Of a DNA stretch of 64,000 bases, positions 44,049 to 51,875 are shown in pieces. The notes under the pieces were generated by a model that did not search any database, was not told where the DNA came from, and worked only from the letters and a program-made list of their open reading frames with translations. Position numbers and translations under genes: made by a program. The DNA is taken from contig JANNWG010000020.1 in the NCBI GenBank assembly GCA_031414695.1, positions 1-64,000 on the forward strand, given 5' to 3'. This DNA is from UKL13-2 sp031414695 (GTDB lineage: Bacteria; Pseudomonadota; Gammaproteobacteria; Burkholderiales; Usitatibacteraceae). Each line of letters opens with the position of its first letter. Positions within the stretch are counted from its first letter, which is position 1.

Positions 44049-44294
44049 TTAGCCGCGTCTTTTTTTAATCGCGTTGAGCGCTTCTTTAAGCGAGTCTTCC
44101 GTCAACGCATTCACGCTAGAGGCCAACGCCTCAGCGAGCGGAATGGCTGAGACAGGCAGCTTCGTAATATTGACCTTCTCCACAAATTTCGCTGCAGCCC
44201 CTGCAATACGCAACAACGCTTCACGATCAGACACCATGAGCTCAATTTCGCTACGGAGCATTTCGATGGCGGGATGTTCTTTATTAGATTTCAT
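44049..44294 (-). CDS. Conserved small protein of unknown function
   Basis: This 81 aa protein is helical in character ('EMLRSEIELMVSDREALLRIAGAAAKFVEKV'), without signal peptide or Cys. It ends in a basic 'IKKRRG'. I do not recognise the family, but regular codon use and the gene position upstream of the acyltransferase support it. The ATG at 44294 is the only sensible start. Confidence 0.65.
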   Translation of the reverse strand: MKSNKEHPAIEMLRSEIELMVSDREALLRIAGAAAKFVEKVNITKLPVSAIPLAEALASSVNALTEDSLKEALNAIKKRRG

Positions 44295-44456
44295 GTTGGC
44301 TCGCGGTAATATTGAGAAACGATTCTAGCAATAGTAAAGCGCATATGCTTTCAGGCAAATATTTCGATTGCTGAATTCGTTGGCTGCCCTCATATTGCAT
44401 GAATGCATTCTTTATTCGTCAGTATCATTAGATGCAAATTAAAATTTATTAAACAC

Positions 44457-44494
44457 TAATATTGACGTGCATTTTCAGCCATAAATGCCGCAAG
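44457..44494 (+). repeat. Dispersed palindrome, copy B
   Basis: TAATATTGACGTGCATTTTC and the following CAGCCATAAATGC match the core of the copies at 49087 and 57331. It is a half-element without the full right arm. It lies upstream of the glutamate-synthase-like gene, in a 267 bp AT-rich gap. Confidence 0.65.
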
Positions 44495-44561
44495 AAAGCC
44501 GTAGAATAAGCTTTTATATGCAATGCACTCTCAAGCTGATTCAAAACAATAAAAGGACGCT

Positions 44562-46211
44562 ATGTTCAATTCCCTAGATCAAATCCTACCGCAACGCTAC
44601 TGGACTTGGGCGATTTGTTTATTGCTGACTTTACTTACTGCCGCGTTAATACCGTTACACCTACTTTGGCTATGGCCTGCGGCGTTATTTTTATTACTTT
44701 CGATCATTGGCTTCGCCGATTACGCGCAGACGGCGCAGGCGATTCGGCGTAACTATCCGGTGCTGGCGCACTTTCGGTTTTTCTTTGAATTCATTCGCCC
44801 TGAGATTCGCCAATATTTTATTGAAGCCGATACCGATGAGCTACCGTTCTCACGCGCACAGCGGGCCATTGTGTATCAGCGCGCTAAGGGTGTGTCAGAT
44901 AAGCGTCCATTTGGCACACAAATCAACGTGTATGAGCCTAACTATGAATGGGTGAATCATTCAATCGCGCCAACGGATATTGCCAGCCATGATTTTCGCT
45001 TAACCATTGGCGCGCAGTGCGCTCAGCCCTACTCGGCGTCAATTTTTAATATTTCAGCCATGAGCTTTGGTGCGCTCTCGGCCAATGCGATTTTATCGCT
45101 CAATGCAGGCGCTAAGCGTGGACATTTTTATCACGATACGGGTGAAGGCTCTATCTCGTGCCATCACAAAAAAAATGGCGGCGATATTGTTTGGGAAATC
45201 GGCTCCGGCTACTTTGGCTGTCGTAACGATGACGGCACATTTAACGCTGAAAAATTTACCGAAAATGCGACCTCGCCGCAAGTAAAAATGATTGAACTCA
45301 AGCTCTCGCAAGGTGCTAAACCTGGGCACGGTGGCGTGCTGCCAGGCGCGAAAGTGACCGCCGAAATTGCCGAAGCGCGGGGAGTACCGATTGGTGCGGA
45401 TTGCGTCTCGCCGGCGAAACATTCGGCATTTACAACGCCAGCGGAGTTACTCCAATTTGTGTCGCGGTTACGCGAGCTTTCCGGCGGTAAACCGGTGGGG
45501 ATTAAATTAGCGCTGGGGCATCCGTGGGAGTGGTTTGCACTTTGTAAGGCAATGCTTAAAACCAATATCACGCCCGATTTTATTGTTGTTGACGGTGGCG
45601 AAGGTGGCACCGGTGCGGCACCGTTAGAATTCACAGACCATGTCGGCGCACCACTGCGCGAGGCATTGATGTTGGTACACAATACGCTCGTTGGTATTGG
45701 TTTACGTGATCGTATCTCCATTGGCGCATCGGGCAAAATTGTGACCGCATTTGACATCGCACGCACGCTGGCCACGGGTGCGGATTGGTGTAATTCAGCG
45801 CGCGGCTTTATGTTTGCACTTGGCTGCCTGCAAGCGCAGACATGTCACACAGGGCATTGCCCCACGGGTGTCACCACGCAAGACCCACAGCGCATGCGTG
45901 CACTGGTGGTGCCTGAAAAATCAGAACGTGTATTTCAGTTCCATCAAAATACCATGAAGGCACTAAAAGAATTACTCGCCGCCGCCGGGCTCAATCATCC
46001 ATCAGAGCTTGGTCCTGAGCACGTGATACGCCGCGTCTCCTCCACAGAGGTACGATCCCTTGCGGCTTTGCATGTATGGGCGAAGCCTGGTGAATTACTC
46101 ACCAGCACGCCAGAGCATCCGGTATTTAAAGTGTTTTGGGATGTGGCGAGTGCTGAGTCATTTGCCGCACCAGCGAGCGTCTCATCGCTGTATGGCACCA
46201 AGGCAAACTAA
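44562..46211 (+). CDS. Membrane-anchored FMN-binding glutamate-synthase-family protein
   Basis: This 549 aa protein starts with two membrane segments (about residues 15-55), followed by the FMN/Fe-S domain of the glutamate synthase large subunit. Marks include 'GEGSISCHHKKNGGDIVWEIG', 'KPGHGGVLPGAKVTAEIAEARG', 'VVDGGEGGTGAAPLEF' and a Cys cluster 'CLQAQTCHTGHCPTGV'. It lacks the glutaminase domain, so it is not a full glutamate synthase. Members of this group occur in many bacteria, and their function is not settled. It opens a four-gene plus-strand run with gaps under 40 bp. Confidence 0.92.
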   Translation: MFNSLDQILPQRYWTWAICLLLTLLTAALIPLHLLWLWPAALFLLLSIIGFADYAQTAQAIRRNYPVLAHFRFFFEFIRPEIRQYFIEADTDELPFSRAQRAIVYQRAKGVSDKRPFGTQINVYEPNYEWVNHSIAPTDIASHDFRLTIGAQCAQPYSASIFNISAMSFGALSANAILSLNAGAKRGHFYHDTGEGSISCHHKKNGGDIVWEIGSGYFGCRNDDGTFNAEKFTENATSPQVKMIELKLSQGAKPGHGGVLPGAKVTAEIAEARGVPIGADCVSPAKHSAFTTPAELLQFVSRLRELSGGKPVGIKLALGHPWEWFALCKAMLKTNITPDFIVVDGGEGGTGAAPLEFTDHVGAPLREALMLVHNTLVGIGLRDRISIGASGKIVTAFDIARTLATGADWCNSARGFMFALGCLQAQTCHTGHCPTGVTTQDPQRMRALVVPEKSERVFQFHQNTMKALKELLAAAGLNHPSELGPEHVIRRVSSTEVRSLAALHVWAKPGELLTSTPEHPVFKVFWDVASAESFAAPASVSSLYGTKAN

Positions 46212-46235
46212 GCCTATACCTACACACTACATGCC

Positions 46236-46958
46236 ATGAACCTACGAAAAATACTACTCAATTCGCACATTTACGCGGGCGTCGAAAAAGAACTCGCGCG
46301 CATCCATGTGTGGCTATTAAAAATCAAAGCTCGTCGTGTGATTAAACAGTATTTAGCGCGTAATCCAATCCGCAAAATACAAATTGGCGCAGGCCCTACT
46401 AAATCTAGCGATTGGCTTACGACCGATATCTTAGCCAAGTTGCGGCGCAAAACTATTTATCTTGATGCAATCGAAACCTACCCTATTCCCACGGGCGCTA
46501 TTGATTACGTATTTAGCGAACACATGATTGAGCACATCTCCTACTTACAAGGCAAAAAAATGCTTGCCGAGTGTGCAAGGGTATTAAAGCCTGGCGGCAA
46601 AATACGTCTCGCCACACCCGATTTATCGCGTCTCTTAGCACTCATGCATTCGACTCATGATGATGCAGCTCGTGAGTACATCGCGTGGGCAAGCGGCGAA
46701 TTTTTAGACCCGCGCACACCAGTGGCCGCAATTCATGTACTGAATAATCAATTTCGCAATTACGGGCATCAATTTTTATACGATGAAGCTTGCCTGCGCG
46801 AGTCGCTAACCGAGGCGGGCTTCACCGATATTGCGCGTCTGCCGATGGGATTTTCTAACGACCCAAATTTACATGACGCTGAAAAGCACGGCATCAATAT
46901 GAATAACAAAGCCATGGTGACTTTTGAGACGATGGTGTTAGAGGCGCGTCGCGGATGA
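46236..46958 (+). CDS. Class I SAM-dependent methyltransferase
   Basis: This 240 aa enzyme has SAM-binding 'IQIGAGPTKSSDWLTTD' (about residues 49-65), then 'IDYVFSEHMIEHISY' and 'ARVLKPGGKIRLATPD', the type-11 pattern. N-terminal helices rich in basic residues ('KIKARRVIKQYLAR') precede the domain. The tail 'FSNDPNLHDAEKHG' resembles that of methyltransferases in sugar or polysaccharide clusters, but none is near. The substrate is unknown. Confidence 0.88.
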   Translation: MNLRKILLNSHIYAGVEKELARIHVWLLKIKARRVIKQYLARNPIRKIQIGAGPTKSSDWLTTDILAKLRRKTIYLDAIETYPIPTGAIDYVFSEHMIEHISYLQGKKMLAECARVLKPGGKIRLATPDLSRLLALMHSTHDDAAREYIAWASGEFLDPRTPVAAIHVLNNQFRNYGHQFLYDEACLRESLTEAGFTDIARLPMGFSNDPNLHDAEKHGINMNNKAMVTFETMVLEARRG

Positions 46959-46977
46959 TCAACCAAAGCATAGCCAT

Positions 46978-48153
46978 TTGAAGCTCATCATTTTTGCCTT
47001 AGCCCTCGCTAATTTTGGCGTTGGCACAGGCGGGTTGATTATTGCAGGGGTATTGCCGCAGATCGCAGCAACACTATCGGTATCGGTCGCGCAAGCGGGC
47101 GCACTGGTGGGTTACGCATCAGTGGCCTATGCGTTGGCCGCTCCTATATTAGGCGCGGCATTTGGGCGCATTGATCGACGTCGTTTGTTGTTAGGTGGGC
47201 TGGCGGTAATGACGCTTTCAAGTGTTATCGGCGCGCTATCTGATAACTATGCGGTGCTGCTAGGCTCGCGGATTTTATTTGCACTATCGAGCGCAGTCGT
47301 CACGCCCACTACATTAGCGATTGCCGCATTCATTACTGCGCCTGCAGAACGCGGTCGTGCAATTAGTAAAATTTTTGGCGGCTTTGCTATCTCAAATGTT
47401 ATCGGTCTACCGCTCGGCGTGTTGATTGCGAGCTACGTTGATTGGCATATATCACTTTGGTATGCGGCATTTGTAAGTGCGGCGGCGATGGGTTTAGTTG
47501 CAAAATTTTTACCTGCCAATATCGTTGTGCCGCCCAATAGTTTTGCAGTATTAGGGAAATTCCTGGCTGATTGGCGTCGCATGGCAGTGGTGTCAATTAT
47601 CGCTTTGCAAATGGGTTCGGTGTTTGTGCTCTACACCTACATCACGTCGTGGTTTGGTAGTACGTTAAACGTATCAGGTCAAACAGTTACATGGCTACTC
47701 TTATGGTTTGGATTGTTTGGCACTATCGGCGTTTTTAGTTCGGGTGAATTGATGCAGCGCTTTAAGCTCTACCCGTTGATGTTGACGCTGACATTGCTAC
47801 TGGCAATTGTGCAATCGGCATTCAGCTGGATGCCGATGTCAATTGCCGGCGTGATGCTGTTACTTGCCTTGTGGGGCGTGATAGGTTTTTCATTTCAGCC
47901 CGCACAGCAAACGCGCGTGATTCACGTTAGCGGTGCAGCGGCGAATGCTGGCATTGCGTTACACGCGAGTGGTGTTTATGTGGGTCAGGCACTAGGTGCG
48001 TTTGTGGGTAGTGCGGTGTTATTAACGCCGAGCCTCGGTATGGGCTCATTAGGCTGGGTGGCGGGTGCGGGTTCGCTATTAACAGTATTGTTAATTGCCG
48101 CAACATTTCGCTTAGAAGGCAATCAGGCGGAAACTAAATCAGTGCACGCCTGA
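46978..48153 (+). CDS. MFS transporter, drug/sugar-efflux (DHA1) type
   Basis: This 391 aa protein with about 12 membrane segments belongs to the major facilitator superfamily. 'GAAFGRIDRRRLLLGGLAVM' is the loop 2-3 motif A, and 'RILFALSSAVVTPTTLAIAAF' is typical of the AraJ/YdhP exporters. The start is a TTG at 46978 ('MKLIIFALALANFGVGTGG'); no ATG fits the frame. It probably exports small molecules, with the substrate unknown. It follows the methyltransferase by 19 bp. Confidence 0.93.
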   Translation: MKLIIFALALANFGVGTGGLIIAGVLPQIAATLSVSVAQAGALVGYASVAYALAAPILGAAFGRIDRRRLLLGGLAVMTLSSVIGALSDNYAVLLGSRILFALSSAVVTPTTLAIAAFITAPAERGRAISKIFGGFAISNVIGLPLGVLIASYVDWHISLWYAAFVSAAAMGLVAKFLPANIVVPPNSFAVLGKFLADWRRMAVVSIIALQMGSVFVLYTYITSWFGSTLNVSGQTVTWLLLWFGLFGTIGVFSSGELMQRFKLYPLMLTLTLLLAIVQSAFSWMPMSIAGVMLLLALWGVIGFSFQPAQQTRVIHVSGAAANAGIALHASGVYVGQALGAFVGSAVLLTPSLGMGSLGWVAGAGSLLTVLLIAATFRLEGNQAETKSVHA

Positions 48154-48186
48154 CAAACACAGTTAACTCTTATTGAAAGTGTAAAT

Positions 48187-49062
48187 ATGCAACGGTTGTG
48201 GATACAACGATTCGTCGGCAGCTTATTGGTAGTGCTCCTCAGCAGCTGCGCCTATATTGATTCCAAACAGGGTGAATGGATATTTCGCCCGACTGAAGCT
48301 ACTTGGTGGGGCAGCCGAGAGATACCTGCTACATTTGTTGAGCATATGATTCCAGTCGGCAAAGATGGCGATAACATTCACGCTTGGTGGGCACCAGTCG
48401 AAAATAAGGACGCGCCCGTATTGCTTTACCTGCACGGCGCACGCTGGAATTTAACCGGCAGCGTGACGCGCATACCGCGCTGGAACAAGATGGGCTTTTC
48501 CGTGCTCGCAATCGACTATCGCGGCTTTGGTAAATCTACCATGCGCTCTCCTACTGAGCAGCTCGCTAATGAGGATACCGAGGCCGCTTGGGCATATTTA
48601 CAAACATTGGCACCAAACCCAAACGTTAAAAAAATTATTTTTGGTCATTCACTTGGCGGCGCGATGGCAACGCACCTGGCTCTCAAACAACCTAAAGCAG
48701 ACGGCTTAATCCTTGAAGGCACGTTCACCAATATTCACGACATGATTAAAGCCAGCAAATTTGGCTTTTTACCTGTCGGCGGTATCATCACGCAACGCTT
48801 TGACAATCTGGATCGCATAGATGATGTCAACATCCCCGTGCTCATCGCGCACGGCACCGCGGATTCTATCGTGCCCTATGAAATGAGCGAGAAATTATTC
48901 GCTGCTGCGAAAGCAAAAAAACGTTTTTTCAAGGCAGAAGGCGGCTCACATCACAACTTAACCTCACGCTATTTTGATGATTATGCGGATGCTGTTTGGA
49001 CGCATTTTGATCTGAAACGCGTGGCCGGCAATGTTGAGACAGTAGCGAGCGGCTCAAGATAG
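48187..49062 (+). CDS. Alpha/beta-hydrolase lipoprotein
   Basis: This 291 aa protein has a lipobox 'LLSSC' (Cys 21) and an alpha/beta-hydrolase fold. The nucleophile is S155 in 'GHSLGG', the acid Asp is D226 in 'HGTADSIVP' and the His is H255 or H256 in 'GGSHHN'. The lid is short. It acts at the inner or outer membrane face on an unknown ester or peptide. It may be the last gene of the run that begins at 44562. Confidence 0.9.
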   Translation: MQRLWIQRFVGSLLVVLLSSCAYIDSKQGEWIFRPTEATWWGSREIPATFVEHMIPVGKDGDNIHAWWAPVENKDAPVLLYLHGARWNLTGSVTRIPRWNKMGFSVLAIDYRGFGKSTMRSPTEQLANEDTEAAWAYLQTLAPNPNVKKIIFGHSLGGAMATHLALKQPKADGLILEGTFTNIHDMIKASKFGFLPVGGIITQRFDNLDRIDDVNIPVLIAHGTADSIVPYEMSEKLFAAAKAKKRFFKAEGGSHHNLTSRYFDDYADAVWTHFDLKRVAGNVETVASGSR

Positions 49063-49086
49063 GCCCACACAATATTAACAAACTCT

Positions 49087-49140
49087 AATATCAGCGGGCA
49101 TTTTCAGACATAATGCACTCAAAATACCCGCCAATAAACG
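49087..49140. repeat. Dispersed palindrome, copy C
   Basis: TAATATCAGCGGGCATTTTC (49087-49106), a loop with CATAATGCACTC, then AAAATACCCGCC (49121-49132). The 11 bp stem has one G-U pair. It is the clearest full form of the family seen at 39969, 44457, 51797 and 57331. Confidence 0.75.
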
Positions 49141-49159
49141 AGTTTCACAATTATCTTAT

Positions 49160-50128
49160 ATGCAATCCCTAGACTTAACCGTACTCGAACACCTTCACAC
49201 ATGGCTCAGTGAGTCGCGCCAAGCATGGCTTGTCACGGTAACGCGCACCTTTGGCGCGAGCCCGCGCCCACCTGGCTCCATGTTAGCGATGCGTGACGAT
49301 GGCATCCTGGTCGGCTCTGTGTCTGGCGGCTGCATTGAAGATGATTTAGTGTTGAGACGCGCCACATTTTTAGGTGCTAAACCAATCATTTCGCGCTATG
49401 GCGTCACCAGTGATGAGGCGCAACGTTTCGGCCTGCCATGCGGCGGCGAATTAGAAGTGGTGATTGAATCAGCCATGACTGCCGCACTGGTGGACACACT
49501 ACTATCGCGGATACAACTTGGCCGCGTATTTATGCGCGAGGTTGATTTGCTAACGGGCGATTGGCACTTTCATGACGTGAGTAATTCTAGTGAAGTCAGC
49601 ATTACAGACACACATTTTTCTTGCGTTCACGGTCCGCGCTGGCGTCTGCTTATCATTGGTGCATCCGAGATAGCGGTGTATTTAGCTGAGATCGCCAAGA
49701 CGCTTGATTTCACCGTCAGCATCGTGGAGCCGCGTGAGACTTATCGCGACGCATGGCGAGTTGCAAATACCACGCTCATTGCCGCAATGCCAGACGATGC
49801 CGTCACGGCATTTCAGCCCGATGCGCATAGCGTGATTGTGGCGGTCTCGCATGATCCAAAGCTCGACGACATGGCGTTGATGGAAGCGCTGAAAACGCCC
49901 GCACTTTATGTCGGTGCTGTCGGCTCACTCAAAACAAGCAATGCGCGACGCGAACGTTTACAAACACTCGATGTGTCGAGCCGTGAAGTTGCCAAGCTGC
50001 ACGGCCCGGTTGGTTTTGATATTGGCAGCCGCACACCACCTGAAATTGCAGTCTCAATAGCTGCGGAATTAATTTTGAAGCGTAATGTTAGGCATCAAAG
50101 TCAGTCAGACAAAGTCATCACAACATGA
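49160..50128 (+). CDS. xdhC: XdhC-family molybdoenzyme maturation protein
   Basis: This 322 aa protein has the N-terminal XdhC/CoxI domain ('WLVTVTRTFGASPRPPGSMLAM', 'SVSGGCIEDDLV') and a C-terminal Rossmann-like XdhC domain ('LLIIGASEIAVYLAEIA', 'ALYVGAVGSLKTSNARRERL'). Such proteins sulfurate and hand over the molybdenum cofactor to xanthine-dehydrogenase-type enzymes. It overlaps the following MocA gene by four bases (ATGA), a known partnership. No molybdoenzyme gene is visible in the window. Confidence 0.93.
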   Translation: MQSLDLTVLEHLHTWLSESRQAWLVTVTRTFGASPRPPGSMLAMRDDGILVGSVSGGCIEDDLVLRRATFLGAKPIISRYGVTSDEAQRFGLPCGGELEVVIESAMTAALVDTLLSRIQLGRVFMREVDLLTGDWHFHDVSNSSEVSITDTHFSCVHGPRWRLLIIGASEIAVYLAEIAKTLDFTVSIVEPRETYRDAWRVANTTLIAAMPDDAVTAFQPDAHSVIVAVSHDPKLDDMALMEALKTPALYVGAVGSLKTSNARRERLQTLDVSSREVAKLHGPVGFDIGSRTPPEIAVSIAAELILKRNVRHQSQSDKVITT

Positions 50129-50727
50129 CAGTCGGCATCTTGCTCGCCGCTGGTCGCAGCTCTCGCTTTAGTCAAACTGGTCAGGCAGGCCAGCTAAAGC
50201 AACTCGCCAAATTACCCAGCGGGCAAACTTTGCTGGAAGCCAGCACTAAAAATTTACGTGCTGGTTGTGGCGATATTGAGCGCCTCGTTATCGTCGTCAG
50301 CCATGATGCGGCACTGATTGAACACGCCAACAAAATCGCACACGAATATGATTGCGAAGTCGTCATCAACACTGCTGCACACGAAGGCATGGCGACATCC
50401 ATTACCTGCGGAGTCAAACACACAAAAGGCGCTAGCGGCTGGCTCATCGCACTCGCGGATATGCCGTTCATTCAGCCCGCGAGCATCTCAGCGATTGCAG
50501 CCGCACTTGTGCGCGATAAACACCCTGACCAAATCATCGTGCCCACCTACAATGGTGAACGCGGCCACCCCGTCGCCTTCGCCGCAAAATACGCTGACGC
50601 ATTGTGCCAACTCACAGGTGACACAGGCGCGCGGGATTTAATTCGGCTTCACCAATCGTTTGTTGTGTTATTGCCTCTCGATGACGCAGGCATTTTGAAC
50701 GATATTGATACCGAAAGTCAGATGTGA
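50125..50727 (+). CDS. mocA: Molybdenum cofactor nucleotidyltransferase (MocA/MobA-like)
   Basis: This 200 aa nucleotidyltransferase has the N-terminal 'ILLAAGRSSRFSQ' loop and a later 'LADMPFIQPASI' metal-binding motif. 'GERGHPVAF' marks the sugar- or cofactor-binding end. MocA adds CMP to molybdopterin (MobA adds GMP); pairing with xdhC suggests the CMP form. The ATG at 50125 lies within the xdhC end, so the two are coupled. Confidence 0.92.
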   Translation: MTVGILLAAGRSSRFSQTGQAGQLKQLAKLPSGQTLLEASTKNLRAGCGDIERLVIVVSHDAALIEHANKIAHEYDCEVVINTAAHEGMATSITCGVKHTKGASGWLIALADMPFIQPASISAIAAALVRDKHPDQIIVPTYNGERGHPVAFAAKYADALCQLTGDTGARDLIRLHQSFVVLLPLDDAGILNDIDTESQM

Positions 50728-50738
50728 TTTATTGCTTA

Positions 50739-51806
50739 CTAACGAAGATATGCTTCTAGAATCTTGCGCTTTTCTTGGCAACGCGCCTCTTCCCAACATG
50801 CACCATATTTCAATTGCGTAACACCATCTTGTTCAACCAATATCTCAAACGGCCGCTTTGCCAATACCACGTGAACATAATTGGCGAATGATTCCGCGAA
50901 ATCGTCGCCCCAATTGGTCGCGGCGTACAACGTGGGGAAAGATGTATTTTGTAACTGACGATAGATGTCATTGGCGGCAATCGCATCAAGCCTCGCGCCA
51001 AAGTAATAAACAATATCTTTGCGTTGCGGCAGCACAGTATCAAACTTTGATCGAACGCTTCGACGGTTTTCTAAACTCAGCCATGAGATGCTAGCGAACG
51101 GGTATGCCGCCAGTTCTTGTTGATTGATATTTTGTATTGACCAAGATGGGTGAAAATTTTCATTTACGCTCAGCACATGGGCGATTTCATGTAGCAGGAT
51201 ATAGCGAATCGCGTTTTTACGCGTGTCATCTTGACTATTTTCAATCTTCGCAACGAGCTTAACGTTGCCGCTTGGTTTGAATGGCGTATTTTCCTTCCAC
51301 GTTGCCCAGGTATTTGCGGTTCGTGTTTCAAGTGCCAGCGGATCAAGCACAATGAAAGCGCCCACAGGAACACCCGTTTTATCAATCACGTACTGCGTCA
51401 GCCCTGTCCCACCAAAATTCTCCACAAACATCACAGCTGCGAGCTTGGCGGAAAGTTTTTTTGTAATTACGGGTGGCAGCTCTTCCAGCACTTCACGCAC
51501 CTCACTAACGATTGCATCGGTTGGTTTTGCCATCCGCGGCTTATCTGCATATCCACCCGCAATATTATCGAGTGCGGTAAATATGACAAATGCAGCATCA
51601 CCCACGGCGACGCGATCAGCCAATGGCTTACGCAGCATGTTTTGCCATGTATCTACAGACCGAACCGGATGCACGTCACGCTTTTGCATACCGCAGTTTG
51701 CGTCATTCCATTTGCACGGGAAGTCGCTCAGTATGTGACTAAAACGCTCACAGCCGCCAAGTAAAAGCAGCATGAAAGCTAAGCAAAGACGTGCACTTTG
51801 GGTCAT
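50739..51806 (-). CDS. Lipoprotein with zincin (HExxH) motif
   Basis: This 355 aa protein has a lipobox-like 'LLGGC' (Cys 19). A later zinc-peptidase motif reads 'LLHEIAHVL' (H206, E207, H210), followed by a possible third ligand, E305 in 'DDFAESFANYVH'. I do not recognise a named family. The Cys pair near the C-terminus ('YGACWEEARCQEK') may form a disulfide. It could be an outer-membrane metalloprotease. The start region lies within a dispersed palindrome copy, and the first codons 'MTQSARL' are repeat-derived. No obvious operon partner. Confidence 0.7.
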   Translation of the reverse strand: MTQSARLCLAFMLLLLGGCERFSHILSDFPCKWNDANCGMQKRDVHPVRSVDTWQNMLRKPLADRVAVGDAAFVIFTALDNIAGGYADKPRMAKPTDAIVSEVREVLEELPPVITKKLSAKLAAVMFVENFGGTGLTQYVIDKTGVPVGAFIVLDPLALETRTANTWATWKENTPFKPSGNVKLVAKIENSQDDTRKNAIRYILLHEIAHVLSVNENFHPSWSIQNINQQELAAYPFASISWLSLENRRSVRSKFDTVLPQRKDIVYYFGARLDAIAANDIYRQLQNTSFPTLYAATNWGDDFAESFANYVHVVLAKRPFEILVEQDGVTQLKYGACWEEARCQEKRKILEAYLR

Positions 51807-51834
51807 AAATCACTCAAAACGAACGCCAATAGGC
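51797..51834. repeat. Dispersed palindrome, copy D (overlaps a gene start)
   Basis: GACGTGCACTTTGGGTCATA followed by AATCACTCAAAAC and CGCCAATAGG resembles the copy at 49091-49140 through most of its length. It contains the start codon region of the zincin lipoprotein gene on the minus strand (ATG at 51806). Confidence 0.55.
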
Positions 51835-51875
51835 GATCTTACAATTTTCAAGCCACCTGAAATAAGCGGAGCGAA

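Noticed and set aside
45209..45775. 188-codon frame antisense to the glutamate-synthase-like gene
   Set aside because: Same reason: it overlaps a well-supported gene on the other strand and has no family marks.
51231..51764. 177-codon frame antisense to the zincin lipoprotein
   Set aside because: The minus-strand frame has a lipobox and HExxH motif, whereas the plus-strand frame has no recognisable features.
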